DNA from: an uncultured Bdellovibrio sp.
GTDB taxonomy: Bacteria > Bdellovibrionota > Bdellovibrionia > Bdellovibrionales > Bdellovibrionaceae
Assembly: GCA_946482355.1 (NCBI GenBank)
Contig: CAMLRE010000076.1
Coordinates: 1-8,168 of the forward strand
Direction: 5' to 3'
DNA length: 8,168 nucleotides
Position numbers and translations under genes: made by a program. A model generated the notes under the pieces. The model had not been told where the DNA came from, ran no database searches, and saw only the letters and a list, made by a program, of their open reading frames with translations. Below, piece by piece: positions 5,298 through 8,168 of the stretch. How positions within the stretch are numbered: position 1 is the stretch's first letter; each line of letters begins with the position of its first letter.

Positions 5298-5906
5298 ATG
5301 AACTTAAAAAAGCTATCTTTGGCTTTTGCCGTGATTTTACAGTTCTCTACAGAGTGCTTTAGTGAGCATTCAATCTTTGTAGGAAAAAAGACAAACATCA
5401 CTTTATCAGGAAATTCTAAATGTAAAGCAACCTCTTATAGTTACCACTGTTTTGGTGCGATTAAATTTGACCCAGCCAACCACCCTTTATGGAAAAAAGA
5501 TCCTACTGAAAAAAGTTTTTATACCTACACGAAGACATTTGAACCGCGAAACTTCGAGCAAGAAGAAAAAGCTAGGACTGACTTTCTGCACAAGGCCTGC
5601 CCGGATGGATTTGCACTGACAATGCCGCGTTCTATTAAAACCTGTACTGATAAAGGCGACGAACAAGAAATTAATTTTTATTATGGTGTTTTACATTGGG
5701 GCTTTATTTGTAATGCCGCCGGTGGTACCGAAGTGCTGAAAACGATTTATCCGTTAGCGAAGTGGATCGAAGCCCATAAAATGCCGCACTACTATGAAGC
5801 GGATAACGGATCTCCTGAATTAGAAGAGGCTCTTCAAAAACTCCACAAAAAACTGCCTGAGGGCTGTCACTTTGGTTCTGGATGCACCATGGATGATTGC
5901 AGTTAA
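5298..5906 (+). CDS. Cysteine-rich exported protein, function unknown
   Basis: From ATG 5298 the product is 202 residues, with GGGGGA (5285-5290) 7 bases upstream; a GTG at 5295 would add one residue. The signal peptide is MNLKKLSLAFAVILQFSTECFS, cut probably before EHS. The Cys at 20 lacks a lipobox (STEC), so this is not an obvious lipoprotein. The mature part has eight further cysteines (42, 51, 101, 116, 138, 190, 196, 201), enough for four disulfides, and ends CHFGSGCTMDDCS. Other visible blocks are KCKATSYSYHCFGAIKFDP, KACPDGFALTMPRSIKTC and NFYYGVLHWGFICNAAGG. I do not recognise the family. The even cysteine number and signal peptide point to an oxidised periplasmic or secreted protein. 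It lies downstream of the TIGR02147 gene in the same direction, with 90 bases between, so a separate promoter is possible; none is clear. Confidence 0.75.
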   Translation: MNLKKLSLAFAVILQFSTECFSEHSIFVGKKTNITLSGNSKCKATSYSYHCFGAIKFDPANHPLWKKDPTEKSFYTYTKTFEPRNFEQEEKARTDFLHKACPDGFALTMPRSIKTCTDKGDEQEINFYYGVLHWGFICNAAGGTEVLKTIYPLAKWIEAHKMPHYYEADNGSPELEEALQKLHKKLPEGCHFGSGCTMDDCS

Positions 5907-5940
5907 AAAAAAAAGAGAAAGCTTATCGCCTTCCCTTTTT
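5905..5940 (-). terminator. Rho-independent terminator of the rlmN-pfkB operon
   Basis: Read on the minus strand, AAAAAGGGAAGGC (5940-5928) pairs with GCTTTCTCTTTTT (ending near 5910) around a five-base loop, with two G-U wobbles, and is followed by a run of T to 5905. On the + strand these two positions become A-C mismatches, so the + strand version is weaker. A further AAAGAGAAA/TTTCTCTTT repeat (5912-5920 with 5943-5951) might help + strand transcripts. The T run overlaps the stop codon of the convergent gene at 5904-5906. Confidence 0.8.
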
Positions 5941-5962
5941 CATTTCTCTTTAATTAATAAAA

Positions 5963-6886
5963 TTAAACAGTGATCATTTTTACTAAATCAGCATTTAAAG
6001 ATTGGTAAGCTGACTTATCAACCTTAGCTAACGCTTTTAAACTGAAATCTTGAATCGTTTGCGACGACATCACAGTTCCAGCAATCGTAGCTTGTTTTAA
6101 CTCTGTCCAAGTTGGCTTATGCTCTTGGCCCGCTGGGCGTAATGAAGCTAGGTAACCAAAAAATCCACCGGCAAAAGAATCTCCTGCACCTGTTGGATCC
6201 ACCACTTTTTCAACTGGTAAAGCTGGGCATTGGAAGAAGCCATGTGTTTTAGAATAAACTGTTGAACCGTACTCACCGCGTTTTACAACAACGTACTCAG
6301 GGCCCAACTCAGCAACTTTTTTAATAGCCACAATCGCGTTATCAACTTGAGTTAACATTTTTGCTTCGCCTTCGTTAACGAAAACGATATCAACTTTTTT
6401 CATCACTTCAATAAGATCAGCTTGTTTTGAATCAATCCAAAAGTTCATTGAATCCATACCCACGAAAAGTGGTTTTTGGATTTGTGATAAGACTTTTAAT
6501 TGTAATACCGGATCAATATTCGCTAAGAAAACAAAACGTGTGTCTTTGTATTTTGCTGGTAATTCTGGATTAAAATCAGCAAATACATTTAACTCTGTTT
6601 TTAAAGTGACAGCTTCATTTAAATTATGCTCATAAGTACCTTCCCAGTGGAAAGTTTTTCCGGCAACAACTTGCATACCGTCTAAATCAACGCCACGTTG
6701 CTTTAAAATTTCGCGGTCAGCATCTGAGTAATCAGAACCCACAACACCCACAACGCGCACTTTTGAAAATAAGCTAGAAGAAACTGAGAAGTAATTCGCA
6801 GATCCACCTAATGAACGCTCGGCTTTTCCTGATGGGGTTTTTACTGAATCGTACGCTAAACTACCCACGACTAAAACTTCTGACAT
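5963..6886 (-). CDS. PfkB/ribokinase-family sugar or nucleoside kinase
   Basis: From ATG 6886 the product is 307 residues, the usual size for this family. An excellent GGAGGA (6896-6891) lies four bases upstream; an earlier in-frame start at 6940 lies inside rlmN and was rejected. The protein begins VLVVGSLAYDSV with the first PfkB signature at SLGGSANYFS (25-34). Substrate-side elements include GMDSMNFW (143-150) and VFVNEGEAKML (168-178). The second PfkB signature is DPTGAGDSFAGGFFGYL (230-246), with Asp236 as catalytic base and GAG as anion hole. The family phosphorylates a sugar or nucleoside hydroxyl with ATP in the cytosol. The MDSMNFW and NEGEA blocks resemble the uncharacterised ribokinase-like subgroup rather than fructose-1-phosphate or 6-phosphofructokinases, so the substrate is not assigned. 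It is co-transcribed with rlmN, overlapping it by 26 bases, and terminated at 5940-5905. Confidence 0.9.
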   Translation of the reverse strand: MSEVLVVGSLAYDSVKTPSGKAERSLGGSANYFSVSSSLFSKVRVVGVVGSDYSDADREILKQRGVDLDGMQVVAGKTFHWEGTYEHNLNEAVTLKTELNVFADFNPELPAKYKDTRFVFLANIDPVLQLKVLSQIQKPLFVGMDSMNFWIDSKQADLIEVMKKVDIVFVNEGEAKMLTQVDNAIVAIKKVAELGPEYVVVKRGEYGSTVYSKTHGFFQCPALPVEKVVDPTGAGDSFAGGFFGYLASLRPAGQEHKPTWTELKQATIAGTVMSSQTIQDFSLKALAKVDKSAYQSLNADLVKMITV

Positions 6887-8033
6887 TTGTTCCTCCGATT
6901 TTTGAGTTTGAGATGTCCATAGTTTCAGGACGTTCAACATTTTTAGTAGTTAATTGACCGCACGCCGCGAAGATATCGCGACCCATTGTACGGCGTAATA
7001 GAACTTGCGCTCCTAATTTCATTGTCTCTTGGTGGAAAGCCTGAACCGCTTCATCACTTGGACGCTCGAAACCAGAACCTGGATGTTCGTTAAATGGAAT
7101 AATATTAATTTTGCACGGAACATCTCTTAAAAGTTTAACCAGAGCGCGGGCGTGATCGATTTGATCAGTTACACCTTTAAGTAAAACGTATTCCATTGTG
7201 ATTTTCTCGCCTGTGGCGCGGTAATAACGGCGGCATTCGTCTAATAAATCTTTTAACGGATATTTTTTATTGATTGGCATAACTTGCGAACGAACTTCAT
7301 CGCTCCAGCCGTTTAATGAAACTGCTAAACGCACTTTTGCTTCAGCCACTTTGTACATTTCTGGAATTAAACCAGAAGTAGAAACCGTGATTTTCTTTTT
7401 AGATAAGTTAACACCCCACGGAGAGTGAATAACTTCAATCGCTTTAAACACGTTATCAGAGTTATCTAATGGTTCACCCATACCCATGAATACGATGTTT
7501 GATAATTTACGGCCTTTACCTTCTTTATCTAAAGAATCTTGCACCACCATAAACTGACCAACGATTTCATCAGCAGTTAAACGGCGTTTTAATTTTTGTT
7601 TTCCTGTGAAGCAGAATTGGCAAGCCATATTACAGCCGATTTCTGAAGACACGCATAAAGTTAAACGGTCATCAGAAGGAATCACAACGGCTTCAATTGA
7701 ATTACCATCACGCACGTCGAAAAGAAATTTTTGTGTTCCGTCGACAGAGATTAAGTGTTTTAAAACCGGAGGTAATTTAAAAGTGATTAAGTTTTTTAAT
7801 TCAGAACGTAAATCTTTAGATAGATTTAACATTTGGTCAAAGTCAGTGACTCTTTGTTCATAAACCCATTTGAAAATTTGTTGGGCGCGGAATTTTTCTT
7901 TACCGTATTTTTTTAAAAATGCTTCTAGATCTGGAAGTGTGAAGCTGTAGAAATTAACTACTTCGGTTTGCACTGCAGTAGATTGATCTGCGGGCGCAGC
8001 ATTAGAGCTTTGCGTCTGTTCAGATAGCGTCAT
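6861..8033 (-). CDS. rlmN: Dual-specificity RNA methyltransferase RlmN (radical SAM)
   Basis: RlmN methylates C2 of A2503 in 23S rRNA, and in E. coli also A37 of some tRNAs, by radical-SAM chemistry. The product is 390 residues (E. coli about 384). The N-terminal accessory domain covers about 27-100 (KFRAQQIFKWVYEQ), after a roughly 25-residue Gln/Ser/Ala-rich extension. The [4Fe-4S] motif is CNMACQFC (Cys134, 138, 141). GMGEPLDN (184-191) binds SAM, and STSGLIPEM and SLNGWSDEVR follow. The two mechanistic cysteines are present: Cys127 in LTLCVSS and Cys358 in RDIFAACGQL. All catalytic residues are intact. AAAGGA (8045-8040) lies six bases before ATG 8033. The last 28 residues after CGQLTTK are not conserved in the family as I know it and partly encode the pfkB start. 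It is first in an rlmN-pfkB operon. A TGTAAT upstream could be a -10 box, without a good -35. Confidence 0.97.
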   Translation of the reverse strand: MTLSEQTQSSNAAPADQSTAVQTEVVNFYSFTLPDLEAFLKKYGKEKFRAQQIFKWVYEQRVTDFDQMLNLSKDLRSELKNLITFKLPPVLKHLISVDGTQKFLFDVRDGNSIEAVVIPSDDRLTLCVSSEIGCNMACQFCFTGKQKLKRRLTADEIVGQFMVVQDSLDKEGKGRKLSNIVFMGMGEPLDNSDNVFKAIEVIHSPWGVNLSKKKITVSTSGLIPEMYKVAEAKVRLAVSLNGWSDEVRSQVMPINKKYPLKDLLDECRRYYRATGEKITMEYVLLKGVTDQIDHARALVKLLRDVPCKINIIPFNEHPGSGFERPSDEAVQAFHQETMKLGAQVLLRRTMGRDIFAACGQLTTKNVERPETMDISNSKIGGTNVRSFSRG

Positions 8034-8092
8034 AGGCCGTCCTTTTTGTGACTTATTACAGTCGTTAAATTTAGAAAAGTCTTTGTAACCTA

Positions 8093-8120
8093 AAACTCCC
8101 CCGTTTGTCCATGGGAGTTT
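8093..8120. repeat. Inverted repeat AAACTCCC/GGGAGTTT in the rlmN upstream region
   Basis: AAACTCCC (8093-8100) and GGGAGTTT (8113-8120) are perfect 8-base arms separated by 12 bases, 60 bases upstream of the rlmN ATG. On the minus strand the second arm is followed by only a short TTTT run that ends in AGG, so it is at best a weak terminator for a gene beyond the right edge. It could also be a leader hairpin. Confidence 0.45.
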
Positions 8121-8125
8121 CCCTC

Positions 8126-8160
8126 TTGTTCCAATCTTTTTGGAACACTTTGTTCCAAAA
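8126..8160. promoter_or_regulatory. Three alternating TTGTTCCAA half-sites upstream of rlmN (operator candidate)
   Basis: Half-site 1 is TTGTTCCAA (8126-8134), half-site 2 is inverted, TTTTGGAACA (8138-8147), and half-site 3 is TGTTCCAAAA (8151-8160). Sites 2 and 3 form a perfect inverted repeat with 10-base arms and spacer CTT. Sites 1 and 2 form a second perfect one with 8-base arms and spacer TCTTT. Such overlapping dyads are typical of binding sites for a dimeric regulator. The gene to the right is outside the window, so the site could serve rlmN, a divergent gene, or both. The regulator is unknown. Confidence 0.55.
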
Positions 8161-8168
8161 TAGCGTGA

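Noticed and set aside
7606..7863. 85-codon + strand frame inside rlmN
   Set aside because: Antisense to the conserved radical-SAM core; no start signals.
8142..8156. LexA (SOS) box reading of GGAAC...GTTCC
   Set aside because: The GAAC/GTTC spacing is five bases, not the four of the Gram-positive box, and the Bdellovibrio LexA site I know of is of the TTAC-N3-GTAA type; rlmN is not an SOS gene.

Overview
The window looks like chromosome from a low-GC member of the Bdellovibrionota (Bdellovibrio-like predatory bacteria). The reasons are a TIGR02147-family regulator (a family best known from Bdellovibrio and Fibrobacter), a chromosomal phage-tail-fibre-like exported protein resembling the Bdellovibrio mosaic adhesive trimer (MAT) fibres, an OmpA-type porin with thrombospondin type 3 calcium repeats, and several small secreted proteins of unknown function. 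The DNA is A+T-rich by eye, well below the roughly 50% GC of B. bacteriovorus HD100, so a lower-GC relative is more likely. This assignment is an inference.

Layout. 1-1231 (-): N-terminal 410 residues of a secreted tail-fibre-like protein that runs off the left edge. 1232-1647: intergenic region between divergent genes. It holds one copy of a conserved two-hairpin element ending in a strong rho-independent terminator (about 1441-1517), then the ompA promoter. 1648-2685 (+): OmpA-family protein. 2782-2854: second copy of the element, serving as the ompA terminator. 2853-3545 (-): small exported astacin-like zinc metalloprotease. 3636-4334 (-): exported protein with a GNGG...C start and an HEVFYR motif. 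4461-5207 (+): TIGR02147 regulator, divergent from the previous gene. 5298-5906 (+): cysteine-rich exported protein of unknown function. 5963-6886 (-): PfkB/ribokinase-family kinase. 6861-8033 (-): RlmN, the radical-SAM 23S rRNA A2503 methyltransferase, whose 3' end overlaps the kinase start by 26 nt. 8093-8160: inverted repeats upstream of rlmN, including three alternating TTGTTCCAA half-sites.

Functionally there are three blocks. The first is an envelope/surface block (fibre adhesin, OmpA). The second is an accessory block in which a TIGR02147 regulator sits among three secreted proteins, one of them a protease; this could be a regulated set of secreted effectors, but that is inferred from proximity only. 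The third is a housekeeping operon (rlmN-pfkB) with probable translational coupling. The most unusual signal is the duplicated two-hairpin element flanking ompA. Its upstream copy is a terminator with no + strand gene to terminate, and the two copies carry compensatory stem changes, which suggests a small RNA. No complete new defence or mobile system is visible, and no tRNA, rRNA, CRISPR array or transposase was seen.
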